Source of the DNA: Silene conica
Taxonomy: Eukaryota > Streptophyta > Magnoliopsida > Caryophyllales > Caryophyllaceae
Assembly: GCA_029255685.2 (NCBI GenBank)
Contig: CM055311.2
Location: 3,706,269-3,770,268, forward strand
Direction of reading: 5' to 3'
Length of the DNA stretch: 64,000 nt
Of this stretch, positions 24,501-35,500 are shown piece by piece. Position 1 is the stretch's first letter; each line of letters opens with the position of its first letter. The notes beneath the pieces were generated by a model, which was not told the origin of the DNA, made no database searches, and was given only the letters and a program-made list of their open reading frames with translations. The position numbers and the translations under genes were made by a program.

Positions 24501-24893
24501 GTGGAGGAGCTATCTCATGGGCTTCTAAGAAGCAAACTTGTATAACAAGTTCGACTATGGAGTCGGAATTTATTACTTTAGCTGCGGCCGGTAAAGAGGC
24601 GGAATGGTTAAGGAATTTGGTTTATGAAATTCCGGTTTAGCCAAGACCTATTCCGCCTATCTCTATCCATTGTGATAGTTCAGCTACTTTAGCTAAGGCC
24701 TATAGTGAAGTTTACAACGGAAAGTGTAGACACCTTGGTGTTAGACACAGCGCGGTGCGTGAGTTGATTACTCATCGGAATATTTCCGTTGATTTCGTGA
24801 GAACACATCATAATTTAGCTGATCACTTGACGAAGGGATTAGCTAAGGACTTTGTTTTAAAGTCGGTAATCGGGATGGGTTTAAAGTCCATCT
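21511..24893 (+). pseudogene. copia gag zinc knuckle and pol (PR, INT, RT, RNase H)
   Basis: After the TRIM comes the gag zinc knuckle CWICGKTGHLKENC (about 21630-21675). The pol domains follow: protease (WWIDSGATNHVC, about 21850), integrase zinc-binding region ([12 protein letters not shown]...CNTCMLTK, about 22285-22395) and catalytic core ([28 protein letters not shown], about 22460-22760). Next are the C-terminal [12 protein letters not shown] block, RT ([41 protein letters not shown], about 23680-23970) and RNase H ([40 protein letters not shown], about 24425-24850). The order is copia. All domains are present, and the copy carries a few breaks. Confidence 0.95.
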
Positions 24894-25419
24894 AGATCTT
24901 TATGATAAGATACCCAACTTCCCTCTAACATATTTTAGAGGCTAAGTTCAATGTGGAAGGCTTATTGTGGAAGATTGAGGCACATGTTATAATCCCGAAA
25001 GGTATGTGCATGACCAGCATGACAAGAGGTTGAAGTTTAATACTTCTTAATAAAATTTTTGACAAAGTGCATTTTGCAGGAGCACGATGAAAGATTTACC
25101 TATGTGAGCGTGAAGTGTAGCCGCTTCAAGAGGCTTGGACTTGGCTTCTTATACTCTCATGAAATGATATGGACACAAGGCGGTCAACAGTGTCAAGTTT
25201 GTAACTATAAGAGTTTATTGAGTCTATGTGTATGTTATCTTCATGTATTCAATATGGGTTGAAATGTTCAATCCATGGGACACCTTGATTCTCGAATATT
25301 TGGAATGTGTAATATACTAATGTGGAAGTTCAATCCTCGGGACACTTTCATTTATGCATAGATTTGCTTACTTTGTTGTTTTAAATGGAAACAAGGGATA
25401 CACTTAAATGGGGGAGGAA
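24894..25419 (+). other. copia 3' untranslated stretch and polypurine tract
   Basis: Non-coding interval between RNase H and the 3' LTR. It ends with AAATGGGGGAGGAA (25406-25419), a strong polypurine tract directly before the LTR start. The 67-aa ORF at 25059-25262 is not recognisable. Confidence 0.85.
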
Positions 25420-26123
25420 TGTTAATGATTTTGATCACAAGGTCATTTAAGTGTATTCGGGTTTTCGTGTCAAAATCGGTTTCAGCTCGGAATCGATATA
25501 ATGTGAGTCGGAGAGTACGGAGGGTACGCTCATATAATCGGAATTATCGAGTTCATGGTTAAAGTGGATAAGGTACACTTTTAAAGTGTTATCGTAGTAT
25601 ATTATATTCCTTATCGGGATTATATTCTCGGAATTGCTATTACATTACACGTAAGTTTCATGTAATTTACATGCATGTTTTTGGCAGTTATTATATTTGT
25701 TTGTTGGTTACTTAACAAACAAACATTATCCAATCATTGGTTAAGATATATATTTGGAAAGTTGGTTGCAGAGACATACACCAACATTCATATATCCGCA
25801 TTTCAACGTACGTGAAACAAAAGAAACAGAGAAAATTTTCTGTTTTGATAAAAAAAAGTTTCTAATTTTGACAAAAACAAGTAAAACAAAAATCTCTTAT
25901 TGTTAATTGTTCTTAGTTTTTGCCTTAAAACTAAGGAATCGTCTTATCCTATAGAGATTTCGTGTAACCCGAAGGCTATAGGATCGAAATACTCTAAGGA
26001 AAACGTGTTTAGCGTGATTCAATTGGGTGTAATATACTGTCTTATTGTTTTCATTTCGGTTTTTAGTGCCTTTGTTTTGTATTAGTTACTAGTTTGTAAT
26101 CTTGTAATACAATAAGTACAACA
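25420..26123 (+). repeat. 3' LTR of the nested copia element
   Basis: A 704-bp LTR, TGTTAATGATTTTG to AATAAGTACAACA, matching 14838-15535 apart from roughly twenty scattered differences. It is followed directly by the TACCA target copy (26124-26128) and then by LINE sequence. Confidence 0.93.
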
Positions 26124-26128
26124 TACCA

Positions 26129-27300
26129 CGGCCCAATATTTCTGAACAAAGAGAGCATGCATTCCGTCTGGGTCTGGCGCCTTGTTCGGGTGCATACAAA
26201 AAAGCGCTTCTTTTATCTCACTGTCCTCGAGTGGGGCGTCAAGTTTGACAACAATATCTGCTGAGATAACTTCGGGAATGCAATCAATGGCTTCAGCAAT
26301 ATTAGTCGGGTTACTCGTAGCGAACAAGGAGCGAAAATAATTCTTTGAAATGTTTGTGATGTCCTCCTCCCTTACGCACCACACTCCATGTTCATTGTAT
26401 AAGCCCGCAATAGTATTTCTCTTCATTCGTTGTTGTGCTTTGTGATGAAAATAACTCGTATTTTGTCGCCATCCCGTAATTCACACTTCCTGGCTCTCGT
26501 ATACCAATAAGACTCAACTTGCCTCCTCAACTCCTCCACTTCAGCAACCAACCCTTTACACTTCGCTAACATATCAGCCGAAGGCATTTATTTCCGCCAA
26601 ATCTCCAGCTCCTTCTTCTCAACAATACGCCGTTTACATTGCCAAATTTGGTTTTTTCCCAGTTAGCTAACCGGGTAGCACACAAAGAAATCTTCGAGGG
26701 GACATCACCACTTATCTCGTTCGCCCATGCCTCCGTCACAACCCCTTCGCACTGATCATCAGTCACCCAGAAAGGTTCAAACTTAAAATTCCTCCCATAT
26801 CGTCAATAGCACCTCTAAACGCGCCCATAAAATACTCGCTCCGACCTACCCCTCCCTCTTTCTCGGCTGCACAAGTAATCTCATTGAAATCACCAATAAG
26901 GATAATAGGAAAGTTACTTACCTCACAAATAGTTCGCATCATAGTCCATGTCTTATGTTTATTATTGGACTCCGGCCATCTGTAAATCCCCCCCGCTCTC
27001 CAATGAGGAGCACCATTTGAATCCAGGATCTCCACAAGAATATGATAAGCATCGTAAGAGACAAGTCACGCGTCCACATCCTTCCACTACAACCACATGC
27101 CCCCGGATGGACCTCGGCTACTTACACATAATCCTGACGTAAACCCACACCGATTACGAATTTTTTCAAGCTCCCTAGCGTTCATCTTTGTCTCCATTAT
27201 AAAAACAAGATCCAGGCACTCCCTCCAACACCTGTCCCGGAGGGATCCCACCGTCAAGGGGTTGCCCAACTCTTGACAGTTCTAACTTAATATTTTCATT
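26129..27300 (-). mobile_element. L1 LINE, endonuclease and RT-linker part of ORF2 (minus strand)
   Basis: Upstream half of ORF2 of the LINE whose RT lies at 14051-14837. On the minus strand from about 27300 comes the apurinic-endonuclease-like (EEP) domain: GNPLTVGSLRDRCWRECLDL, VFIMETKM (27269-27087), then HKTWTMMRTICEV, PIILIGDFNEITCAAEKEGG (27035-26763; GDFN is the endonuclease catalytic signature). The linker ISLCATRLANWEKTKFGNVN follows (26766-26566). Then comes GVWCVREEDITNISKNYFRSLF, followed by APLEDSEIKEALFCMHPNKA and PDPDGMHALFVQKYWAVV (26426-26129) leading into RT. ORF2 is open only in pieces, so the copy is inactive. Confidence 0.92.
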
Positions 27301-28440
27301 GGTGTTCGCGGCACTGGTCCTTGCCAGTGGCCGCTACTTCCATTGGTGTACCCACATCAGACTTGATACCGCATCTCCTTTTCCCTCCGCCATTCACCCT
27401 CTCTCCAGCCTCCCCATCAGACTCATCCCTTCCTTTCCTTTTTCCCCGGGTTCGAAAGGCCTCATCCGGCTGGGCTGTATGTGTTATGTTTCTTTTACGA
27501 ATTTTAACCATTCTCCTCCCACTGTTCCCCTGTCCATTCTCACCCCCCCCCCCCCCCACATGCTCAACACCCTTCCCACGCAGACTCCACCCAAGATTCG
27601 CAATAGAAGAGGTCGTGGATGACCCCTCCTCCTCCGGAATATCCACCCTCTGACTTCTAACATGCTTAACCTCATGCTTTTCCCCACTGTGTGAAAGGGA
27701 GACACCCCTTAATAACTCCACCATGCGGCTAATCTCTCTATCCTCTTTCTCCGCCATCTCCCCCTCCTAAAAACTCAATTTTCTACCGCTCGTGCTTCGT
27801 CCCTCTCCCTCCTCATGCCTTACCACCACTCTCCAGGGGGAAGCTTTTAGCCAATCCCCAAATCTACGCCCTTCCCTAATCGGACCTCTTCTATTTCCAC
27901 AATCCTTTTCTCCAAGACCAACTTCCCACACACATAGCAGAAAAGTTATAAACTTTCGTAGCTAAGTCGAACACTCCACTTCTCTCCCCCCCCCCCCCCC
28001 CCCCCCCCCCCTTCCCCTTCCCCTTCCCCTTCCCCTTCCCCTTCATTGTGATTGAAGGAACCAGTGCCTTACGAACATCCAGCACAACTCGGATACGCAT
28101 CGTCTCAATTAGGGCATTGAGATTCACATTGCGTTCCGTCCATAGCCTTCCCACGATACACCCCGTTTCACATTCTACATCCGCCTCCCCATCCACCACC
28201 CAATCAACTTCAACCCCTCCTCTCTCGACCCAGTCCTCAGGCTCCAAATTCTCGCATGGAATATTAAGGTTTATTTTATTCGTATTGTGTTCCGCAGCCA
28301 TAACAAAGGAAAGAGAAAAAGACGCAAAAAGACAAAAAGAAGCACTTACAAAAGAAACAGGAGAGAAGGAGAAACGACAAAAAAGAAGAAACCTTGATAA
28401 ACAAGGAAGAAACCCTAGGCCTTCCTAGGAACCTACACCC
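27301..28440 (-). mobile_element. L1 LINE ORF1 and 5' region (minus strand)
   Basis: ORF1 region of the same LINE. On the minus strand, MAAEHNTNKINLNI at 28301 opens a frame with GRLWTERNVNLNALIETM, typical of the plant L1 ORF1 N-terminal domain (DUF4283-like). It then runs into a Gly-Lys/Gly-rich stretch produced by the repeat at 27987-28044. Basic, charged sequence follows at 27757-27296 (IRKRNIT, RTRGKRKGRDES). The frames are not continuous. The likely 5' end is near 28430-28445 (CCTAGGAAGGCCTAGGGTTT). No target duplication could be identified because the 3' end is lost. Confidence 0.8.
27987..28044. repeat. pure C tract plus (CTTCCC)n repeat inside LINE ORF1
   Basis: A run of about 28 consecutive C residues (27986-28013) followed by about five copies of TTCCCC to about 28044. 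A second C run of about 15 lies at 27543-27558. On the minus strand these give poly-Gly and (Gly-Lys)n. Long pure C runs are rare in a genome this AT-rich and are a common place for sequencing or assembly length errors. Confidence 0.9.
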
Positions 28441-28541
28441 TCCCAAGGAAAACCTAGAGGGAACTTAATTAAATACACTTATATACCTATTTTGTTAATT
28501 AATTTGTGAGAATCATCTATTTTGGTAAAAAAAATAGCCAA

Positions 28542-29152
28542 TCTCTTATCTATAAAAGGAGTAGAATTTAGAGGAATCCTATTGGCTCTCAATTTTTAGA
28601 AAAATAATTAACTTCTTCCAAATCATACCCCATCACTTAATCTCAAGTTTTTATTTCCAAACTATCAACCATAATCTTTAAGTTTACATTTTAATCACTA
28701 ATATTACTAAATTAAAGAAAATTACAACAATAAAAAATTGTCAAATAATTAAATAGTAGGAAGGTATTTTTTTTTTCTTTTTTTCCGTTCCCTTTTGCTA
28801 ATATGGTAAACATACACTTGGTCATTATTAACACCCTTCGTTTTAATTTACAACGTTTGCAAACAAGATTTGTCGAATAAATTTATAGCACTCATTCGTT
28901 AACTAACGGGGTCTAATTTTATTAAATTAAATTTTGTTAAATTAAATAGAATATCAGTTTTCAATGATTCAAATAGAAAAAACTAAAAAATATTATTCAA
29001 TATTTATAGTTTCCTATTACGTTGGAATTTTTTTTTTAAAATGACAAAATAAGACGATCTTGAACAAAAAAACAACAATTGTTGTGTATAATCAACCACT
29101 CATGTGTTCGAAAAATAATACTCGTGCATTTTGTGCACGAGTTTAAAACTAG
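28542..29152 (+). mobile_element. non-autonomous Helitron, 611 bp, upstream of RBOH
   Basis: Starts TCTCTTATCTATAAAAGGAG after an A and ends with the hairpin CTCGTGCATTTTGTGCACGAG followed 6 bases later by CTAG and then T. A 5' TC, a 3' hairpin plus CTRR, and insertion between A and T are the marks of Helitrons. The 5' end TCTATAAAAGGA...CCTATTGGCT recurs at 32100-32137, 33400-33426 and 51485-51500, and the 3' hairpin type recurs at 31385, 32140 and 43402. It has no coding capacity. It ends 395 bp before the RBOH start codon. Confidence 0.85.
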
Positions 29153-29547
29153 TCTATTCAAATTCACAACTCACCGGGCAATTGACCTGGACAACGATAC
29201 CTCGAGGCCTTGACTCATCCCACTCTTACATCACGCTTATATATGTGTGTGTATATATGATTAAATTCTGCATACTTATTCAATTCAACCAAATAATAAA
29301 AATTGTAAATTGTATCCAAAATAAATACTAAATTGGTTCCCTCCTTGTCAACCGCGTTACAAACATCACCATTTTCCCCCACCAACAATCCAAATAGTGT
29401 TGATTGCTGTACGTGATCACCATTTTCCCCTGATCCTACCATTACTTCTTCATTCTACTAATAAACAATTATGTTCATGCCAACATCTCCCTGCTAGATA
29501 ATACATTCCTGGTTGTCAAATTCTTTGGTTTGACAAAATTTTAAAAA
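29153..29547 (+). promoter_or_regulatory. presumed RBOH proximal promoter and 5' UTR
   Basis: Unique AT-rich sequence between the Helitron end and the RBOH start codon. A possible TATA region (TTATATATGTGTGTGTATATAT) lies at about 29236-29258, some 290 bp before the ATG. A direct repeat of CACCATTTTCCCC occurs at 29368-29380 and 29419-29431. An in-frame TAA at 29542-29544 precedes the start codon, so the coding region cannot extend upstream in this frame. No transcription start can be fixed from sequence. Confidence 0.5.
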
Positions 29548-32500
29548 ATGCAAGTATTTTCTCAAGAAGAGTTGCAGCGGTGGGGGTCGCAGGAGAGTGG
29601 GGGATCATCACCGGGAAGTGATGTGGATAATGAGTACGTGGAGGTCACTCTCTACATCGAAGAGGATGAAACAATCAGCCTTGGAAACATCGAGGCCGCC
29701 ACCCCAACACCACCACCACCCCCGCTGCGTAACATGGAGAGATCTCACTCGGAGAATCGGCCGTGGATGATGAATCGTACAACGTCGTTTAACAGGTTGA
29801 AGCAATTATTCTCGCATGAGCTAAAGGCGGAAATAAGCAAGGCGAAGCAGTCCTTTTCTCAGAAGCTTACCAAACGTTTATCATGGAACAGTGGAATGTC
29901 GTCCAAGGTTATGAGTGACTCGCCGCCCATAAACCAGTTCGACTCAGGGGTTGACTCTGACTCGAGGCTTGAAGATCGTAAAGCAAGGCGGAAAAAAGCG
30001 GAGCTGAGTCGTAATGGCTCCGGTGCGCAACGCGCTATAAAGGGACTTAGATTCATAAGCACAAATAGTAAAGGAAATGTTTCTTGGGAAGAAGTTCAGG
30101 CCAACTATGAAAAGCTTGCTAAAGATGGATATCTTTATCGCACTGATTTTGCGCTGTGCATTGGTATGTATCTTCATTCTTCTCCATTGATTTTCATCTC
30201 TATCTTGGGGTTCGAAGCTGGATTAATTGAAATTGTTTTGGATATTTGGTTCCGTTGGTTTAATTAGGGATGACAGATTCAAATGAATTTGCGTTGGAAA
30301 TGTTTGACGCATTGAGCAGGAGGAGGGGACTCAAGTTGGAGAAGATTGGAGAGGTTGAACTGTACGAGTATTGGACTCAGATTACCGATGAAAGTTTCGA
30401 TTCTCGACTCCAGCTATTCTTCGACATGTACGTGCTTATTACTCCCTATTATTCCTTCCCAAATTCTTATTTGCAACGGCATTATCCGTCGCAAGTTTGT
30501 GACGGATACTGTTTTCTCTCATAAAATACTCACTTTTTCTCTCTCTCCAACACTATTTATGTGGTCCCCTTTCTCCACTAACTTATTTTCTATCCATTTT
30601 ATCTCCCAAAATATCCGTCACAAATGGTGACCCGTCGCAAGCAAGACTTACTATTATTCCTTTCGTTTGCCTCTTTGGCAAATTAGACTACTAAATTGTA
30701 AAATCCGCCTATTTGTTTTTTTTGATAAATAGTGATTATTTTTCAGTTAAAAGTAACTTTTTTGTGACTAAAAAGTGAACCAATTTATCAGAGTGTTCAC
30801 TATTATCATAAAATAGACACATTTTACCAAAATACACGAAAAAGACCGTCATACCATAGAATTGTTTAAATTCAAGGTTGGTATCAACTTCTCCACAGTC
30901 TGTACACTAAAACCTAGACTTGTCAATTCAAGTTGGGCACAGTCAGATTTTCGGATTGAAAGCGGGTTAGGTTGTTCGATTTACAAGCGGTCATGGGTTA
31001 GGAATCAGGTAAAGTAGGACATTTAAAACCTTGTTTTCATTGCTTTGTTTTTCACATTTAATATTACTAAAAAATATATATAATAATTATGAATTACCAT
31101 TAAATGTGAAAAAACAAAGCAATAGTAATTTACGTTTTATTTCTGTAAAGACTTACAACACACAGATGAAATACTTTTACTAACATTAGTTTTAAACTCG
31201 TGCAAATTTTTATGGTTAAATATCTTAGACATTGTTATGATTTTTTTTAATAAAGGCAACCTTAAAATTTATAGTGTCAATTAATATAAATACTTTTAAC
31301 TATAACTCTATAAGGTTGTTTCTCAAAATACTTTATACTACTAGCAATAAATCCAATAATTATACCCATTTACTTTGAATAGAACTAGTTTTACTCTCGT
31401 GCAAAAAATGCACGAGTTTAACTTTATTAAATTGAAAACATTAATAAGAAGATGAATATATTTAAAATAAAGGCATAATTATAGTATTATAATTATATCA
31501 ATCAAAAATGTATAAATAATTTATACGCTTAATGTAAATGTAGGTAAAAGTAAAGCGTTGGTTCGACAATATAAAAATAAACAAATTCTTATTTAAGATT
31601 ACTCAAATATTTATGTAAAATGAATACAACCACATAATATAAACCCCGTCACTCTAACTACCAAAAAATAACTCTGACCATATAGACCTATCTGAGGTTG
31701 ATTTTTTCTACCTACAAAATGATTATTCATGATTTTTATTTCTGATAATTAACTTTATTTGATTTTTTTTGTTCTTTTCATCCCGATATTATAATTTGGA
31801 TATCCAGGTTAAATTTGGTGTATAATTGAAGTATGAATTTGCTTTAATTTATTGGTTTGAAAATTATTAATTTCTAATAGTTGGAACATATGAGTTTTTG
31901 TACTTTTTAAATTTTTCCTTTCTATTTTTTGTATCTTTTTATTTTTGCATAAAAATTTTATATCATAAATTTAACATATGAAAATGAATATTTTGAAATC
32001 AAAAGTATGTAAAATGAATAGCAAATAAAATTAGAGGAGATAGACTAATTAAATAGTAGAAGAAGATGATGGTGGAACCCAATTACCCTAAATAATCTAG
32101 CCAATAAGAATCCTCTAAAAGTTATCCTTTTATAGTAAACTAGTGTTATGGCCGTACAAAAAATGTACGGGTCTATTTCTAAAAATTTCGTAAATATATT
32201 AAAAATGTAGTACAAATATAATTTAATATGAACTTAAATGAGAAAAATATAAATTATGAATTCGGGGATGATTTTGACTCCAAATAATTGATTTACTGGT
32301 ATAATTAATTTTTTTTAATGATCATATAAATTGAAATAAATAATCATGACATTATGAAATAAATTTGAACCATATAAAATAGATAAAGAAATTGTATTGT
32401 ATTTCTATATCTTACCCTTTAAATAACTTACTCTCTAAATGAAAGTAAAATAATAGAAATATTTTTAATAGCAGTCTCTTAAAATTTGTGGATGATTTTA

Positions 32501-35500
32501 TAAAGAAAATAATAATGTATTGTTATTAAGACCATCTTTTTACTCGATGTTAACTTAGTTTTAATTGACTAATTCTCGAAGGTTGTTATATTTTCTTAAA
32601 AATTTAAAATTTATATATATTTTTTTTTGTTAATTTAATGGGTTGGGATTATTTGATCTTATTCAAAAAAAAATTGAGCTACGTTTCTTTCATTCTTTAA
32701 TCTACGTTTTTTATTAAGACCATCTTTTTACTCGATGTTAACGTAGTTTTAATTGACTAATTCTCGAAGGTTGTTATATTTTATTAAAAATTGTAAATTT
32801 ATATTTTTTTTTTGTTAATTTAATGGGTTGGGTTTATTTGATCTTATTCAAAAAAAATTGATCTACGTTTCTTTCATTTTTTAATCTACGTTTTTTGTTA
32901 ATTTTTATCTCCTCGTGTATTTTTTTCATTTTTTTAATTTTATGGGTTGGGTTTATTTGATCTTATTCAAAAATCTTTGATCTACGTTTCTTTCATTTTT
33001 TTAATTTATGTTTTTTTGTTAATTTTTATCTCCTCGTGTATTTTTTTCATTTTTTTAGATATACGTATGTTTGTTAATTTTTAACTCTTTGTATAATTTT
33101 TTTCGTTTTTTTTCGTTTTTCATACCTCTAAATATTTGTTAATTACTTCTAATTGTCCAACTTTTTTTAATATTGTTGAATTTTATGTTTCTGGGTAGAA
33201 TGTTAGTGATTTTTTTATTTTTGAATTTGGAGTAAAGTTTTTTTTTTATTATGGATATAAAAATTATTTGTAATTTTAGAATGTTAAATGGAGAAAAGTA
33301 AAATGAAGAAAAATTAAAGCTTCTTGTGTGAGTGGTGGGACATGGTGAGAAAGAAGGTTTTTAATTTCCTAAAATTATGCAACCAATGAAAAAGCAGGAA
33401 AAGTTGTTCCTTTTATAGATAAGGGATTTAATCTAAAGCCGTATATAATAAAACGACATTGTATATTTTTGTTGACCCCGACTATTTATGAGCTTGTAAA
33501 AATATATATTTTGGGCTAATAGACAACCATAAAAACATGGATCGATATAGATGCATGAGTCGACAATATCACCTAATAATAATTATTACTCGTATTATTT
33601 TATGTAGCCTTAATTTACCATTTCGCAAAATTCTACTTTACGATGGTCGCACATGCGACCAGTAGGAAAGTGATCACATTTTGATACGTAGTGACCACTT
33701 TTGATTAAATAGTGACCATTTTTTTTTTCATATTTTCGGAAATATAGATATTTTTAGGATTTATTTTTCATCAAAATCTTAAAATTTGGACCTCATGTTA
33801 AATTTAATGTATATGTTTATATAGTATATAAATTTGCTTTTATACATTTTAATTGTCACAAATTATAGAGTAATACGGTCTCATATAAAAAGTTGTTCCT
33901 TCAGTGCTAATAAACGATTTTTCTTTTTATATATGTTGATCGTCTTATAGTATGAGAGTATGAGACCGTTCATACAAAAATTCTAATTTAATTTTAATTG
34001 TCAAGGTATCCAAGAGGTTAATTTTCCGGAATTGTAATTTTTTTTTATTAAAATTTGTTGTCCCCTATATAAATTTCCGATTTTTTTAAAATTTTCTTTT
34101 ATTGTAAGGTTGAATGTGATTAATTTTTCTATCATAAGTTTTTTAACATATGAATATGTATATGAAAAAAAATAAGAAATGACGAGAGAGGGTAATTAAT
34201 TTGGGAGTAGGTGGGGATGGTTAATGTGTAAAAAAAAAAATTAAAAAGTAAAATTCTAGCCAATCACAAGCCTAGAAATGACCTTCCTTTTATAAATAGG
34301 AGATAGTAAATGGATTAGTGTTCTCCTAAACCTATTGTAACAGTTTGTTTTATCTTTGATCCCACATTCCGACCTGACTTATCCCCATTTAATATGCCTC
34401 GTCATCTTCCTTTTCAAAATTGAGCAGGACATCGTATTACAGGTCATGATTGAGACAATAAGCTGTTAAATTGTTTCAATCGGTTGAAGAAGACTCGAAA
34501 CAACAGAAATAAGAGTCTTTAAATGTTTAATCATGTAGTAGCACGCTTAACATTGCACAAAAATTTGTAACAAATTCAAGCTCGAAAATTCACGTCCAGT
34601 TTGCAGTAGAAGTGAAAAATTTGAGCCCATAAATCCGTTCAAATTAAACTCAAACCCTTAAATATCGTCTAAGTCGAACACTAATTCGAAGCATCAAATC
34701 ACCAAATCGAACATTAAAAATCAAACGAACAAAGTCTTAAGTTGAGTCTTAAAAATCAAAGATTCAACTTAAGAACTTAGGCGAGTTTTGACTTCACTCT
34801 CAATGGAAATCATCCAATGAATAGATCTCATATATCATTTCTTTTTGTAAAAAAAAAGAGGTGATGTAAAAAATCAGAATTTGACATGAATCTAACGGAT
34901 AATATATAAAATTTAGGGTGAGTTTGAAGTGAGTCTGAATAATAAAGAAATAATAAAATTTGGTGGAAAGTTAATGTTACAAGTCTTAAGAGTTTGGAGA
35001 ATTTTAGGGAAAATCTTACCTTAAGATGGAATAGTAGTTATTGCCCAACATAGCTAAAGCGAAAATAGGACAACTATTAATCAATAAAGAGGGTATTTAT
35101 ATATTAGTAAGTACTTGTATTCACTTTAATTATCCTACTTTCATTTTAAGGAATATTTAAAAAAAATATTGTAAAGTTACAACTATATTCCTGAAATTAA
35201 AGAAAATGAGGACAATAATGAAACATCATTGCTCTTTTATGAACGAGTTTTGCTATTTCATGAATTTTTTGTCATAAATTTTTAAACCTTACCATTCTTT
35301 TAATGAGAAAAAAATAACAAATTCTCTTTTTTCTATCTCTTAAAATTAATCAAATCTCAATCAAATTATTCAATTTTAATTTTAATTCCCATAATAGAGT
35401 ACTGATTCTTATTTCATTTTTAGTATCAAACTGCGAATAATCTAGTAATTAAATTAGGGTTAAATAAAATTAGAATTTGTGAGCTTACAATTTTTGAGGA

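Larger units (their letters stand above)
14838..26123 (+). mobile_element. complete-length copia element with nested insertions, TSD TACCA
   Basis: Two LTRs (14838-15535 and 25420-26123) bound gag and pol in plus orientation. The 5-bp sequence TACCA flanks the element (14833-14837 and 26124-26128), and LINE sequence continues on both sides. The LTRs look about 97 percent identical by eye, so insertion was recent on the scale of about one to a few million years. Two later insertions sit inside: a gypsy-like solo LTR carrying a non-LTR RT (15763-20506) and a TRIM (20958-21510). The element retains all domains but is broken by these and a few other changes. Confidence 0.93.

Noticed and set aside
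27299-27653. Plus-strand Pro/Ser-rich ORFs (107 and 110 aa)
   Set aside because: They are antisense shadows of the LINE ORF1 frame.
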